NCBI RefSeq assembly: GCF_000507245.1
Contig: NC_023035.1
Span: 186,001-250,000, forward strand
Source: Salinispira pacifica
GTDB taxonomy: Bacteria; Spirochaetota; Spirochaetia; DSM-27196; Salinispiraceae
Direction of reading: 5' to 3'
DNA length: 64,000 nucleotides
The position numbers and the translations under genes are program-made. A model generated the notes under the pieces. That model searched no databases, was not told the DNA's origin, and was given only the letters and a program-made list of their open reading frames with translations. This document shows, one piece after another, positions 27,472 through 35,570 of the stretch (position 1 is the first letter of the stretch; each line of letters starts with the position of its first letter).

Positions 27472-28566
27472 TCAGACTTCGAACATCCAGCCGTGGCGGT
27501 CTTTTTCTGCGCCGTACTGAATTCCTTTGAGTGTGTGAAGCATGTTGGCGGTGAACTCTCCGATTTTTCCGTTGTTGAACACGGCGGTTTTCCCCTGATG
27601 GGTGACCGATTCAATATAGCTCACTCCGGCAGCCGTGCCGGTTACAAAGCATTCCACGGCTTCGGAAAGCACCTCGTCAATGCTGATCCTCCGCTCCTCT
27701 ACCTTCACCCCTTCATCTTTGGCAAGCTGCATGACGCTTCGGCGGTTAATTCCGTTGAGAATGCGGTTCTCCAGGGCGGGGGTAACCAGGCTTCCGTCTT
27801 TGAGAAGGAAAAAGGCGTTGCAGCTTGAGCCTTCCTCAATATATTTCTGTTCTTTGTAATCAAGGAAGATGGCCTCCATGTAGCCCTGTGCCATGGCTTC
27901 TTTTTTTGCCAGGGTGGGAATGACGTAATTGGCGTTGCACTTGATCCAGCCGGTGCCGTGGTCGGTGGCGCGGACCCGGTCGGTGGTGATTGCCTTGCTT
28001 GAGGCGTCGGGGTCGAAATAGGAGCCCACCGGAGTGGTGATAATCACCACATAGGGGTGGCTGCTGAGGTTCAGGCCGATACCGCCTTCGGTCCAGCTGA
28101 ACGGTCTGATATAAATGGAGTTGGCGTGGAGAAAGTTGTCCTTTTCCCATTCATTCTGATACTCCGGGCGGAACCCCAGATTTTCGTTCCGTTTCACGAT
28201 TTCCCGCACTGCGGCAAGAAACTTTTCTTCCGGAAAGCCGGGCATTTTCAAGCCCTCCATGGATTCCCGGAAGCGCAGGGCATTCAGATCGGGACGGAAC
28301 AGTTTCAGGCTTCCGTCCTTCTGGGGAAACGCTTTCAGTCCCTCGAAACAGCCGATTCCGTACTGGCTGGTGTAGTTCACCATGGGAAGTTCCGGAAAGC
28401 TGTTCCGGCTGCCCATCAGCTCTTTGTGGGCGGCAGCGTTCATAGCTGCTTCTTCGCCGGGGGATTTGTGGGGTTTTTCCACGAATTGTTCTTTCCAGCT
28501 GCCGTCTTCGGCAAATTGGGAATTGTACGTCCAGGGATACAGGGCGAGGGTAAAACCGGCTGCCAT
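27472..28566 (-). CDS. ilvE: Branched-chain amino acid aminotransferase
   Basis: PLP-dependent class IV aminotransferase for the last step of valine, leucine and isoleucine synthesis. PMVNYTSQYGIGCFEGLKAF, the PLP-lysine region GTGWIKCNANYVIPTLAKKEA and YIEEGSSCNAFFLLKDGSLVTPAL are clear. The length of 364 residues fits the larger BCAT subgroup. GGAGG lies six bases before the ATG. Its own promoter lies about 90 bases upstream. Confidence 0.95.
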   Translation of the reverse strand: MAAGFTLALYPWTYNSQFAEDGSWKEQFVEKPHKSPGEEAAMNAAAHKELMGSRNSFPELPMVNYTSQYGIGCFEGLKAFPQKDGSLKLFRPDLNALRFRESMEGLKMPGFPEEKFLAAVREIVKRNENLGFRPEYQNEWEKDNFLHANSIYIRPFSWTEGGIGLNLSSHPYVVIITTPVGSYFDPDASSKAITTDRVRATDHGTGWIKCNANYVIPTLAKKEAMAQGYMEAIFLDYKEQKYIEEGSSCNAFFLLKDGSLVTPALENRILNGINRRSVMQLAKDEGVKVEERRISIDEVLSEAVECFVTGTAAGVSYIESVTHQGKTAVFNNGKIGEFTANMLHTLKGIQYGAEKDRHGWMFEV

Positions 28567-28651
28567 GTGGAACCTCCTGCAGGATCTGCGGCGCTATGTC
28601 TCTGCCCGGGGGCGGATTTTTAGTCTGGCGCCGGAAAAATTTGAATAAATA

Positions 28652-28680
28652 ATTGTACGCCCGAAGCATCCGGCGGTCAA
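28652..28680 (-). promoter_or_regulatory. Sigma70-type promoter of ilvE
   Basis: On the minus strand TTGACC (28675-28680) and TACAAT (28652-28657) are 17 bases apart, giving a leader of about 80 bases. No leader peptide rich in branched-chain residues was found in it. Confidence 0.65.
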
Positions 28681-28777
28681 TAAAAGTTTAATATATTGAA
28701 CCAGAGAACACGCCTCTTTTTTCAAAAATATCAAAAAATACCTGACAATATCACTATTGAACGCCATTTGAAAAAAC

Positions 28778-28807
28778 TTGACACCTTTTATAGGCGATTG
28801 CTATACT
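28778..28807 (+). promoter_or_regulatory. Strong sigma70-type promoter of the outer-membrane protein gene
   Basis: TTGACA (28778-28783) and TATACT (28802-28807) are 18 bases apart. The leader of about 70 bases holds a stem-loop and ends in a full AAGGAGG ribosome site at 28873-28879, seven bases before the ATG. Confidence 0.75.
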
Positions 28808-28886
28808 GATTCAGAAATCCTAAGAATAAGGGGATACCCCTGTTTTCGTAGAAGACAGTCCCCTGTACCTTCAAGGAGGAACTTAA

Positions 28887-30047
28887 ATGAAGAAGTTCAA
28901 CCTCGTATTAATCGCGCTTCTCGTTGCCAGCGTTTCTGTATTCGCTGTTGACGTAACTCCCAGCGCAACCGTAACTGGTGAAGCATCCATCGCATTTGGA
29001 TACGATCTCCAGGACGAGTATTTCGACATCACCAACGATGCTTCTGCAGACCTCACAGTAGAATTCGTTGCCGACACTTCAGAAGAAAAAGGTGAAGGTG
29101 ATGTTGTTGGTTACATCAAGATCTCCGGTCTTGAAGTATCTCTCAGCTCCAGCGATGTAGTTGGCGTTTTTACTGTAGATGAAGACGGAATCATTGACCG
29201 TGATGATGACGGTGACATCGATGATGATGACAAAATAACCATTCCTTTCGATGTTATCACTGGTCCTTCTGTTGAAGCACGTATCAACCTCATGGGACCC
29301 GCTCTCTATGTAGACATCACCAACCTCGGTGCTAAGACTGATTTCGCTGCAGCTCCCGACTTTGATGATGACATCCTTGATGGTTCCGAAGGCGTGAACG
29401 ATGTATCCAACGATGCTGAGCCTGCCGGTTCTGTATCTCTTGTTTACACTGGTGATGCCTTCAATGTAACCGCTACCCTTGGTGATGACGTTCATGAAGA
29501 CAATGGTTTCGATGCCGCTCTTAAGTTTGGGGTAACCGCAGTTGAAGCTCTTACTTTCGATGCAGGTGTATCCATTGACAAGATTGCTGATGCAAACACT
29601 ATTGGCTACGGTGTAAGCCTCGGTTATGACCTTGGTGTTGCAAGCCTTGGTGCAGGTCTTGATGGAAACGATGACGGAGATATTCAGATCGAAGGAACTC
29701 TTGGTGTTGATGTTGGTGCTACTGCAGATGTAACTTTCGGTACCGACACTGAAGTTAACGATCTCATTGTCAACCTGAGCACAGGTAGCCTGGTAGAAGT
29801 TTTGACTCTCGGTGTTGACGTTGAGCTTGCAGATTTCAGCGACTTCGGACTTGGCATTGATCTTTCTGTAAGTGTTGATCCTCTGAGCCCCTATGTGAAC
29901 TACACTTACACCGAAGCAGCGCAGACTCTGAAAGTTGGAACCGGTCTTGCTGTTATCGAAAATGTTGCGCTTGATCTGAATTATGAAACTGAAGATCTTG
30001 GTAACGATAACGGTGCTGTGACTTTCACAAGTACTATTTCTTACTAA
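28887..30047 (+). CDS. Abundant outer-membrane-type beta-barrel protein
   Basis: Signal peptide MKKFNLVLIALLVASVSVFA, then about 365 residues of alternating short strands (for example GYGVSLGYDLGVASLGAGLDG, LDLNYETEDLGNDNGAVTFTSTISY) ending in an aromatic residue, as for outer-membrane barrels. Residues about 98-115 form an Asp-rich loop (DRDDDGDIDDDDK) that could bind calcium. Codons are strongly biased to GTT/GCT/ACT/CTT/GAC, unlike the neighbours. Together with the strong promoter, ribosome site and terminator this points to a major surface or porin-like protein. No specific family was recognised. Confidence 0.75.
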   Translation: MKKFNLVLIALLVASVSVFAVDVTPSATVTGEASIAFGYDLQDEYFDITNDASADLTVEFVADTSEEKGEGDVVGYIKISGLEVSLSSSDVVGVFTVDEDGIIDRDDDGDIDDDDKITIPFDVITGPSVEARINLMGPALYVDITNLGAKTDFAAAPDFDDDILDGSEGVNDVSNDAEPAGSVSLVYTGDAFNVTATLGDDVHEDNGFDAALKFGVTAVEALTFDAGVSIDKIADANTIGYGVSLGYDLGVASLGAGLDGNDDGDIQIEGTLGVDVGATADVTFGTDTEVNDLIVNLSTGSLVEVLTLGVDVELADFSDFGLGIDLSVSVDPLSPYVNYTYTEAAQTLKVGTGLAVIENVALDLNYETEDLGNDNGAVTFTSTISY

Positions 30048-30070
30048 TCCTCAGGGAATTGGAAAGCATG

Positions 30071-30100
30071 GCGGCCTCATGTGGGGCCGCTTTTTTTATT
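30071..30100 (+). terminator. Intrinsic terminator of the outer-membrane protein gene
   Basis: The stem GCGGCC/GGCCGC (30071-30090) is followed by TTTTTTTATT. It lies 23 bases after the stop codon. Confidence 0.85.
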
Positions 30101-30139
30101 TTAAACCATATGATACTGTTTTCACTCGGAGGGCATTCT

Positions 30140-30835
30140 ATGAAAGCTTGTATTCTGATATGCATTCATTCACTTTTTCTATTTTCCAGTCCGCTGATCA
30201 TGGCTCAGGAACAGCAATTTAAATTTATTAATCTACCATTGCAGGATGATACACATCTTGAGCAAGGTATAGAGGATTTGATCCTTGAAGGATACCGTCC
30301 TGCCGGCATCGATGTTCTTGAGGGGCGATTTCTTTCTGTCTTAGGCCAAAAAGAACATGCAGATGAGGGTGTGAATTTTGCACTTCACTTTTTTTCCGAT
30401 CTCTCCAAGCTCAATGTAGAGTTTTCATCCTATCTGAAAAACGGGTGGACACCTGCAGATATAGCGTTTTTTGACGAAGGAGTTATCGTACTATTTTTGC
30501 AGGAAGATCACGATATTTCCTCATGGCGAATGGCAGTATTGGACGGTAGTAATACCGCTGATAAACAGCATAATTTAGTCCAGCTTATGGAGCAAATGAA
30601 TGAGGAAGGGATGCTGCCTTTTGGTCTCTCATATTTTGATGACCAACTGCTTATAGGCTTTTCTTCACCTTTCCGAGGAAAATCAGATGAAATTCTCGGA
30701 CACTATGTACTGGATCAGTATGTAAATGATGGAAATCAGTATGTTGAGGAGATCCAGGCAAGGCTGAAGGCTGGATTCTACATATCAGGATTAGAAGTTC
30801 ACGATGGTGAAGTTTTAGTTGGATATTCCAGATAA
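30140..30835 (+). CDS. Exported four-repeat protein of unknown function
   Basis: 231 residues with a signal peptide ending at LIMAQEQQ (about residue 23). The mature part consists of four imperfect repeats of about 45-55 residues, each with a helix followed by G-[YWMF]-x-P-x-[GD]-[IL] and then [DE]-G/D-x-[LV]-[LI]: GYRPAGIDVLEGRFL, GWTPADIAFFDEGVIV, GMLPFGLSYFDDQLLI and GFYISGLEVHDGEVLV. GGAGGG lies six bases before the ATG at 30140; the open frame upstream crosses the terminator and is not coding. Base composition is visibly more AT-rich than the neighbours. No known family recognised. Confidence 0.7.
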   Translation: MKACILICIHSLFLFSSPLIMAQEQQFKFINLPLQDDTHLEQGIEDLILEGYRPAGIDVLEGRFLSVLGQKEHADEGVNFALHFFSDLSKLNVEFSSYLKNGWTPADIAFFDEGVIVLFLQEDHDISSWRMAVLDGSNTADKQHNLVQLMEQMNEEGMLPFGLSYFDDQLLIGFSSPFRGKSDEILGHYVLDQYVNDGNQYVEEIQARLKAGFYISGLEVHDGEVLVGYSR

Positions 30836-30868
30836 GGGTACCACCTTCTGAATAGGTAAAAAAACAAA

Positions 30869-30898
30869 TTGACAAAAAGCTCTATAGAAGTTCATACT
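30869..30898 (+). promoter_or_regulatory. Promoter with overlapping inverted repeat
   Basis: TTGACA (30869-30874) and CATACT (30893-30898) are 18 bases apart, the same layout as the promoter of the outer-membrane protein gene. The perfect inverted repeat AGAAGT-tcat-ACTTCT (30887-30902) lies across the -10 box and could be a repressor site. Confidence 0.55.
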
Positions 30899-30929
30899 TC
30901 TGTAAACTAAATTATTTGAAAGAGGCAAT

Positions 30930-31613
30930 ATGAAAAAGCTATCATTTGTAATTTTCGGAGTATCTGTACTTTTTTTTCTGATGAGTTGAGATTTTTCTGG
31001 CAATAGTACAGTTAATTCCAAGCTTGACTTTTCTGCAGCTGTCTACCTGGATTCAGTCTACGTCTATATTCGTGTGGCAGATGATCATGAACTGGATCTA
31101 ACGGAATTTCAAATAGCAGATATAAGTTCGAATGGGGAAACTTTGTCTTATGATGATTATAGCGATGATACAATGTCCTTCATCAACAGTACTGTACAAT
31201 ATGATAACGGAGAGACTGTAACCTTTCGAATAGAGCACCCCAAACTGGAAACTATTTCCAAGTCGATAGTGATTCCTTTTCCTGTACTTAATGCCGAACT
31301 TGATGGATCTGTAGCCGATTTTGAATCCAATGTTAGCTCAGAAATTCGTATGAGCTGGTCCCATAGCGGGGCCGACTATATTTTGCCGTGGATAAATTAT
31401 TATGATGAAAACAACAATTATCTTGGCGCCACGGCTGAATGGACAACTGAAAGTTTTCATGTATTCAAACAGGAAGATAAAATACCCCATGGTGGAACTC
31501 AGGAGGCCGATTCCATAGTGTTTAGTATTCAGGCAATGAATTTCATAAATGGAGCTCTTGAAGAAAATGATATTACAGTTAGAGGGTACTCCCAGAATTG
31601 TAAGGTAGAATAG
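30930..31613 (+). pseudogene. Lipoprotein gene with a stop codon at the lipobox cysteine
   Basis: ATG at 30930 follows AGAGG and encodes a complete lipoprotein signal, MKKLSFVIFGVSVLFFLMS, then TGA at 30987-30989, then an uninterrupted reading frame in the same phase to 31613. The stop is in the exact position where the lipobox (LMS-C) needs cysteine; TGT or TGC to TGA is one base. The remaining 208 codons are intact and beta-rich (AAVYLDSVYVYIRVADDHELDL, YILPWINYYDENNNYLG). This is either a very recent nonsense mutation, a sequence error, or, much less likely, recoding. A shorter product from the GTG at 31074 would lack any export signal. The family is not recognised. Confidence 0.75.
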
Positions 31614-31683
31614 GAAAAATCCAGCTGCTTAATAGATATCAAGTCAAATTTGACGACGTGTTCTAATCCCCGATTATGGGTAT

Positions 31684-31714
31684 AGCGCAGATTTACTGTG
31701 CTGTACCTTTTTTT
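31684..31714 (+). terminator. Probable intrinsic terminator after the broken lipoprotein gene
   Basis: AGCGCAG (31684-31690) pairs with CTGTGCT (31696-31702, one G-T pair), followed after five bases by a run of seven T. The stem is modest. Confidence 0.45.
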
Positions 31715-31824
31715 GCTTTATGATTGAGTATTTATGCGAATGTTGTTTAGCATTTAATTTGATAACCGGCAATCACCGATTCGATTTACCCGGTCTAGAA
31801 GACAGAATACACAGGAGGTGCATA

Positions 31825-32256
31825 ATGAGTGCAAATCTGAATTCGGTGCTGCTGGACGGAAATCTTACGAGAGATCCGGAGCTGCGGGAGACAAGCAAGG
31901 GTACGTCAGTATGTCACTTCGGTCTGGCATCGAACCGCTACTATGAAGTGAATGACGAGAAGGTGGAAGAGGTGAGCTTCTTTGATGTGGAAAGCTGGTC
32001 TAAACTTGCCGAGGCCTGCGACAAGCATTTGAGCAAGGGCCGGGGCATACGGGTGATCGGCCGGCTGAAACAGGACCGGTGGCAGGACAAGGAAGGCCAA
32101 AATCGGAGCAGAGTGAAGGTTGTTGCCGATCATATTGTTTTCAAACCCAAGATTTCCCGGAACGAGGCCTCCCAGGCGGACTCCGAAAAAGAGATTGAAA
32201 ACGGCAAGGAATACGATCTCCTGGAAGCGGAGGAACGGGAAGCGGCCATGCTGTAA
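31825..32256 (+). CDS. ssb: Single-stranded DNA-binding protein
   Basis: OB-fold protein of 143 residues. SANLNSVLLDGNLTRDPELRETSKGTSVCHFGLASNRYY is the typical N-terminus; FFDVESWSKLAEACDKHLSKGRGIRVIGRLKQDRWQDKEG completes the fold (about 3-105). The tail is acidic (EIENGKEYDLLEAEEREAAML) but lacks the classical DDDIPF ending, so this may be a second or specialised paralogue rather than the main replication SSB. GGAGG lies before the ATG at 31825. Confidence 0.88.
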   Translation: MSANLNSVLLDGNLTRDPELRETSKGTSVCHFGLASNRYYEVNDEKVEEVSFFDVESWSKLAEACDKHLSKGRGIRVIGRLKQDRWQDKEGQNRSRVKVVADHIVFKPKISRNEASQADSEKEIENGKEYDLLEAEEREAAML

Positions 32257-32273
32257 AAATCGCAACTCAGTTC

Positions 32274-32302
32274 TTGACCTGCATATTCTGTTCTGCTATA
32301 TT
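32274..32302 (+). promoter_or_regulatory. Promoter of the trp operon
   Basis: TTGACC (32274-32279) and TATATT (32297-32302) are exactly 17 bases apart. The transcript should start near 32309, only a few bases before the leader-peptide ATG. Confidence 0.7.
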
Positions 32303-32312
32303 TAACAAGTCT

Positions 32313-32372
32313 ATGAATAATTATGCAGCGTCACAGAATCTTATATTCTCTTCTTGGTGGTGGCTCGGTTAA
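32313..32372 (+). CDS. trpL: trp operon leader peptide
   Basis: A 19-codon reading frame encoding MNNYAASQNLIFSSWWWLG with three consecutive TGG codons at 32355-32363, followed by TAA. It lies between the promoter and a strong intrinsic terminator ahead of trpE. This is the classical sensor of tryptophan-tRNA charging by ribosome stalling. There is no Shine-Dalgarno sequence, and the predicted transcript start is within about five bases, so it may be translated as a leaderless message. Confidence 0.88.
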   Translation: MNNYAASQNLIFSSWWWLG

Positions 32373-32481
32373 CGTCCGGGGACCAGTCAAGAACGGCGCC
32401 CTGGAGATATCCCAGGGATGCCGGTGCAAAGAAGCCGATCATCCGCGTGATGACCGGCTTTTTTTAGGTCCTCCCTGGGAT
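32351..32481 (+). promoter_or_regulatory. trp attenuator region
   Basis: Several exclusive pairings are visible. TTCTTG (32351-32356, at the Trp codons) pairs with CAAGAA (32388-32393). CGGC/CCCTGG (32394-32404) pairs with CCAGGG/GCCG (32412-32423). The terminator stem follows at 32433-32459. In addition ATCCCAGGGA (32409-32418) is perfectly complementary to TCCCTGGGAT (32472-32481), which lies beyond the terminator. Ribosome stalling at the Trp codons would block the first pairing and shift the balance; which partner acts as antiterminator cannot be decided by eye. Confidence 0.8.
32433..32465 (+). terminator. Attenuator terminator ahead of trpE
   Basis: AGCCGATCATC pairs with GATGACCGGCT (one mismatch region) around the loop CGCGT, followed directly by seven T residues. 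It lies about 50 bases before the trpE start and would stop transcription when tryptophan is plentiful. Confidence 0.88.
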
Positions 32482-32513
32482 ACCGCACACGGCGTGGTGA
32501 CCATGGAGGTAGT

Positions 32514-33953
32514 ATGAATAATCAATTGGTGAAGATCATCAGCGGCGATACCTTCACCCCCCTGTCTCTGGCCAAGAAGCTGAACGCCAGGGTGATTCTG
32601 GAATCATCTACGTATCAGAAAGGGCGAGAGCGGTACTCTCTTCTGATGATCGATGAGGCATTCACCCTCACCCAACGGGGTCAGGAAATCTTTATTTCGT
32701 CCCCCCTGCCTGGTGACGGGGAGGCTCATGAAGTCGGCGGTTCTTCGCGGGGACCTGAGCGGCGTATCCGCAGCAAGGCCCGGGATATCCTGGATGTTCT
32801 GAAATACTTTGCAGATCAGCACAGTTCAATGCATCAGGACTTTCCTTTCCCGGCGGGGGGAATCGGCTACTGCAGTTTCGAATTCAGCCGCTTCTGCGAT
32901 ACCATAGCGTTCACCTCCAAGCCCGATGAGCTGGATTTACCCGATGCATCGTTCATTTTCGGCCACAGCTTTGTGGTTTTCGACCATTATACCGACCAAC
33001 TGTATCTCATCGCACTGAATTACCGGGAAAAACAGATAAACCTGGAAAAGGCCATTGCCCGTACGGAACGGCGCATACGGGACCTGAATTTCAACTATCT
33101 GCAGGAAGAACATGAAAGCTACTCCGTTGAAGAGGTGAGCAGTTCTGACCATGCCGAATCCTACAAGGAAATGGTAGAGAAGGTGCGGAAAGAGGTGGTT
33201 GCAGGGAATCTTCTCCAGGCGGTTCCCAGCCGGCGCCGGCGTTTTAAAACTGATATGCCAGCCATCGAGGCGTACAGAACCCTCCGGCAGTCCAATCCCT
33301 CACCCTATCTGTTCTATCTTGACTTCGGCAACCATCAACTCTTCGGTGCCAGTCCTGAAGTGCATGTAAAAGTAAAGGAGGGACGGGTGAAGGTGCGCCC
33401 CATTGCCGGAACCAGGCGCAGGGGTGCAACCACCGCCGAAGACAACGCTCTGGAACGTGAACTTCTATCCGATGAAAAAGAGCAGGCGGAGCATCTCATG
33501 CTGGTGGATCTGGGGCGCAATGACCTGGGCCGGGTGTGCAGCCCCGGTACGGTACAGCTCAGCGACTATATGATCACAGAGCGCTACTCCCGGGTTATGC
33601 ACATTGTCAGTGAGGTGGAAGGGGAGCTGGATGAAGGGAAAACGGGAATAGATGCTCTCAGGGCCACCTTTCCTGCGGGCACCGTCAGCGGTGCACCGAA
33701 GATCCAGGCCATCAAAACCATCGATTCTCTGGAACCGGTTCAGCGAAGGTTCTACTCCGGGGTTGTGGGCTATGTTGAGCCCGGGGGCGATCTTGATACA
33801 TGCATTGCCATACGCTCAGCCCTGTATAAGGACGGAATTCTGAATCTCCAGGCGGGGGGCGGAATAGTATTTGACAGTAAACCCGAAAGGGAACTGGAAG
33901 AGACCCAGGAAAAGATGTCGGCGCTTCTGCGGGCAATCGGGATTCAGGAGTAA
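32514..33953 (+). CDS. trpE: Anthranilate synthase component I
   Basis: Converts chorismate (with ammonia from TrpG) to anthranilate, the first committed step of tryptophan synthesis. RVILESS near residue 30 corresponds to the tryptophan feedback site (LLES). The chorismate-binding half shows QAVPSRRRRF, NPSPYLFYLDFG, GASPEVHVKV, RPIAGTRRRGAT, DEKEQAEHLMLVDLGRNDLGRV, HIVSEVEG, FPAGTVSGAPKIQA and GGGIVFDSKPERELEETQEK. The length of 479 residues is normal. GGAGGT lies just before the ATG. The trpGD start follows after three bases. Confidence 0.97.
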   Translation: MNNQLVKIISGDTFTPLSLAKKLNARVILESSTYQKGRERYSLLMIDEAFTLTQRGQEIFISSPLPGDGEAHEVGGSSRGPERRIRSKARDILDVLKYFADQHSSMHQDFPFPAGGIGYCSFEFSRFCDTIAFTSKPDELDLPDASFIFGHSFVVFDHYTDQLYLIALNYREKQINLEKAIARTERRIRDLNFNYLQEEHESYSVEEVSSSDHAESYKEMVEKVRKEVVAGNLLQAVPSRRRRFKTDMPAIEAYRTLRQSNPSPYLFYLDFGNHQLFGASPEVHVKVKEGRVKVRPIAGTRRRGATTAEDNALERELLSDEKEQAEHLMLVDLGRNDLGRVCSPGTVQLSDYMITERYSRVMHIVSEVEGELDEGKTGIDALRATFPAGTVSGAPKIQAIKTIDSLEPVQRRFYSGVVGYVEPGGDLDTCIAIRSALYKDGILNLQAGGGIVFDSKPERELEETQEKMSALLRAIGIQE

Positions 33954-33956
33954 GAG

Positions 33957-35570
33957 ATGATTTGCATTATAGATAACTACGATTCGTTCACCCACAATCT
34001 GTATCAGTACTTCCGGGAGATTTGCGATCTTCCGGTGAAGGTGGTTCGGCACGATGAGATCACGGCTGAAGAAGTTGCCGGACTCAATCCCAGTCATATT
34101 GTAATCAGTCCCGGGCCCGGTCGTCCGGAAGATGCGGGAATAAGCCTGGAAGTGGTAAAACGGTATGCGGGAAAAATCCCCATTCTGGGCGTATGCCTTG
34201 GGCATCAGGCCATTGCACAGGCCTTCGGGGCCAGAATTGTGCAGGCTCAGAGAATTGTCCACGGAAAAGCTGAGGGGATGGAGCACGATGGAAAAGGTCT
34301 GTTCCGTTCCATTCCCAAGGCTGCGCCGTTCACCCGGTATCACAGTCTGGCAGTGGAGGAATCCACCTTGAACGGCGATTTTGAAATCAGTTCCAGAGCA
34401 TCGGACGGGGAAATTATGGGAATCCGCCACCGGGAATATATTCTGGAAGGGGTTCAGTTTCATCCCGAATCCATTGCTTCGGAAGACGGGAAAAATCTCC
34501 TGAAAAACTTCATCAACTACCGGCGGGAACCCTTTGTGGCCAAGGATCAGCTGCTGAAAATCATGTCCGGTGAGCATATGAGCTCGAAAGAGGCGGAGGG
34601 ATTCATGACCGAGCTCACCGAGGGAAAGCTCAGCGATATACAGATTGCGGGTTTTCTCACCGCCATCAGCACCAAGGGGATCGTTCCTGAGGAAATCGCC
34701 GGCTGTGCCGGAGTTCTTCAGAAAAAGCGAACCCCCATCAGTTCGGATCTCCCCCTGCTCGATACCTGCGGTACCGGCGGAGACGGTTTGGGAACCTTCA
34801 ATATCAGCAGTATGTCGGCCCTGGTTGCCGCAAGCTGCGGCGCTTCAGTTGCCAAACACGGCAACAGAGCTGTGAGCAGCAGAAGCGGCTCAGCGGATTT
34901 TTACCGGGAACTGGGCATAGAGATTGATCTGACGGCGGAAGAAACCCAGAATCTTCTGCGGAAGAATGACTTTGCATTTCTGTTTGCACCGGTGTTCCAC
35001 GGGGCAATGAAATATGCCGCCCCTGCACGAAAAACCCTGAAGGTGAAGACCATCATGAACCTGTTGGGACCCTTGGTGAACCCTGCGGGAGCTCATTATC
35101 AGCTGATCGGGGTGTACAGCGCCGCTTTGGCTCCTGTGATGGCCCGGGCTGCGGTGATGCTGGGCATTAAGCGGGGAATGGTGGTTCACGGTTTTGACGG
35201 GGAGGATGAACTGTCGGTAACCGGCAAGTCGCTGGTGGTGGAAATTCTGGAAGACGGCAGTCTGAAAGAGTACGAATTCGATCCCCACGAAAGCTGCGGC
35301 ATACCCAAATATTCCCTGGAAGAACTTGCCGGGGGCGACGGGAAAACCAATGCCGAACTGGCCCGGCAGATAATCGGAGGGCAGGGAGTGGATGCGATCC
35401 GGGATGCGGTGTGCCTGAATGCCGGAGCCGCTCTGTATATCTACGGGATTGCTGACAGCATAGCCGATGGGTTTTCACGGGCCAGGGAAGCGTTGAGTTC
35501 CGGGGCTGTGGCGGATAAGCTCAAGGATACAATCTATCTTGCCCGGAGAATCCGGGATGGGCGAAGCTGA
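33957..35570 (+). CDS. trpGD: TrpG-TrpD fusion: anthranilate synthase glutamine amidotransferase plus anthranilate phosphoribosyltransferase
   Basis: Residues 1-190 are a class I glutamine amidotransferase: [13 protein letters not shown], the catalytic cysteine in [14 protein letters not shown], and the His-Glu pair in GVQFHPESI. Residues 195-537 are Trp[37 protein letters not shown] (PRPP loop), [17 protein letters not shown] and [15 protein letters not shown]. The fusion channels ammonia to TrpE and supplies the second pathway step, as in Escherichia coli and Thermotoga. It is 3 bases from trpE and its stop shares a base with the trpC start (TGATG). Confidence 0.97.
   Translation: MICIIDNYDSFTHNLYQYFREICDLPVKVVRHDEITAEEVAGLNPSHIVISPGPGRPEDAGISLEVVKRYAGKIPILGVCLGHQAIAQAFGARIVQAQRIVHGKAEGMEHDGKGLFRSIPKAAPFTRYHSLAVEESTLNGDFEISSRASDGEIMGIRHREYILEGVQFHPESIASEDGKNLLKNFINYRREPFVAKDQLLKIMSGEHMSSKEAEGFMTELTEGKLSDIQIAGFLTAISTKGIVPEEIAGCAGVLQKKRTPISSDLPLLDTCGTGGDGLGTFNISSMSALVAASCGASVAKHGNRAVSSRSGSADFYRELGIEIDLTAEETQNLLRKNDFAFLFAPVFHGAMKYAAPARKTLKVKTIMNLLGPLVNPAGAHYQLIGVYSAALAPVMARAAVMLGIKRGMVVHGFDGEDELSVTGKSLVVEILEDGSLKEYEFDPHESCGIPKYSLEELAGGDGKTNAELARQIIGGQGVDAIRDAVCLNAGAALYIYGIADSIADGFSRAREALSSGAVADKLKDTIYLARRIRDGRS

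Larger units (their letters stand above)
28567..28886. other. Divergent regulatory region between ilvE and the outer-membrane protein gene
   Basis: 320 bases without a gene. It contains the two divergent promoters listed separately and, ahead of the plus-strand gene, a leader with an 8-bp CTGT...ACAG stem-loop (about 28838-28857). Confidence 0.7.

Noticed and set aside
30987-30989. The TGA as a selenocysteine codon in a lipoprotein
   Set aside because: No convincing stem-loop of bacterial SECIS type follows directly, and a lipidated selenocysteine has no precedent I know; kept only as a remote option in the finding.
30651-31021. Short minus-strand open frames opposite the four-repeat protein and the lipoprotein gene
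   Set aside because: They have no ribosome sites or recognisable sequence and overlap supported plus-strand genes and their promoter.
32460-32500. A T-box-like sequence (CTGGGATACCGCAC) upstream of trpE
   Set aside because: It lies after, not before, the terminator, there is no specifier-loop architecture, and the Trp-Trp-Trp leader peptide explains the regulation better.
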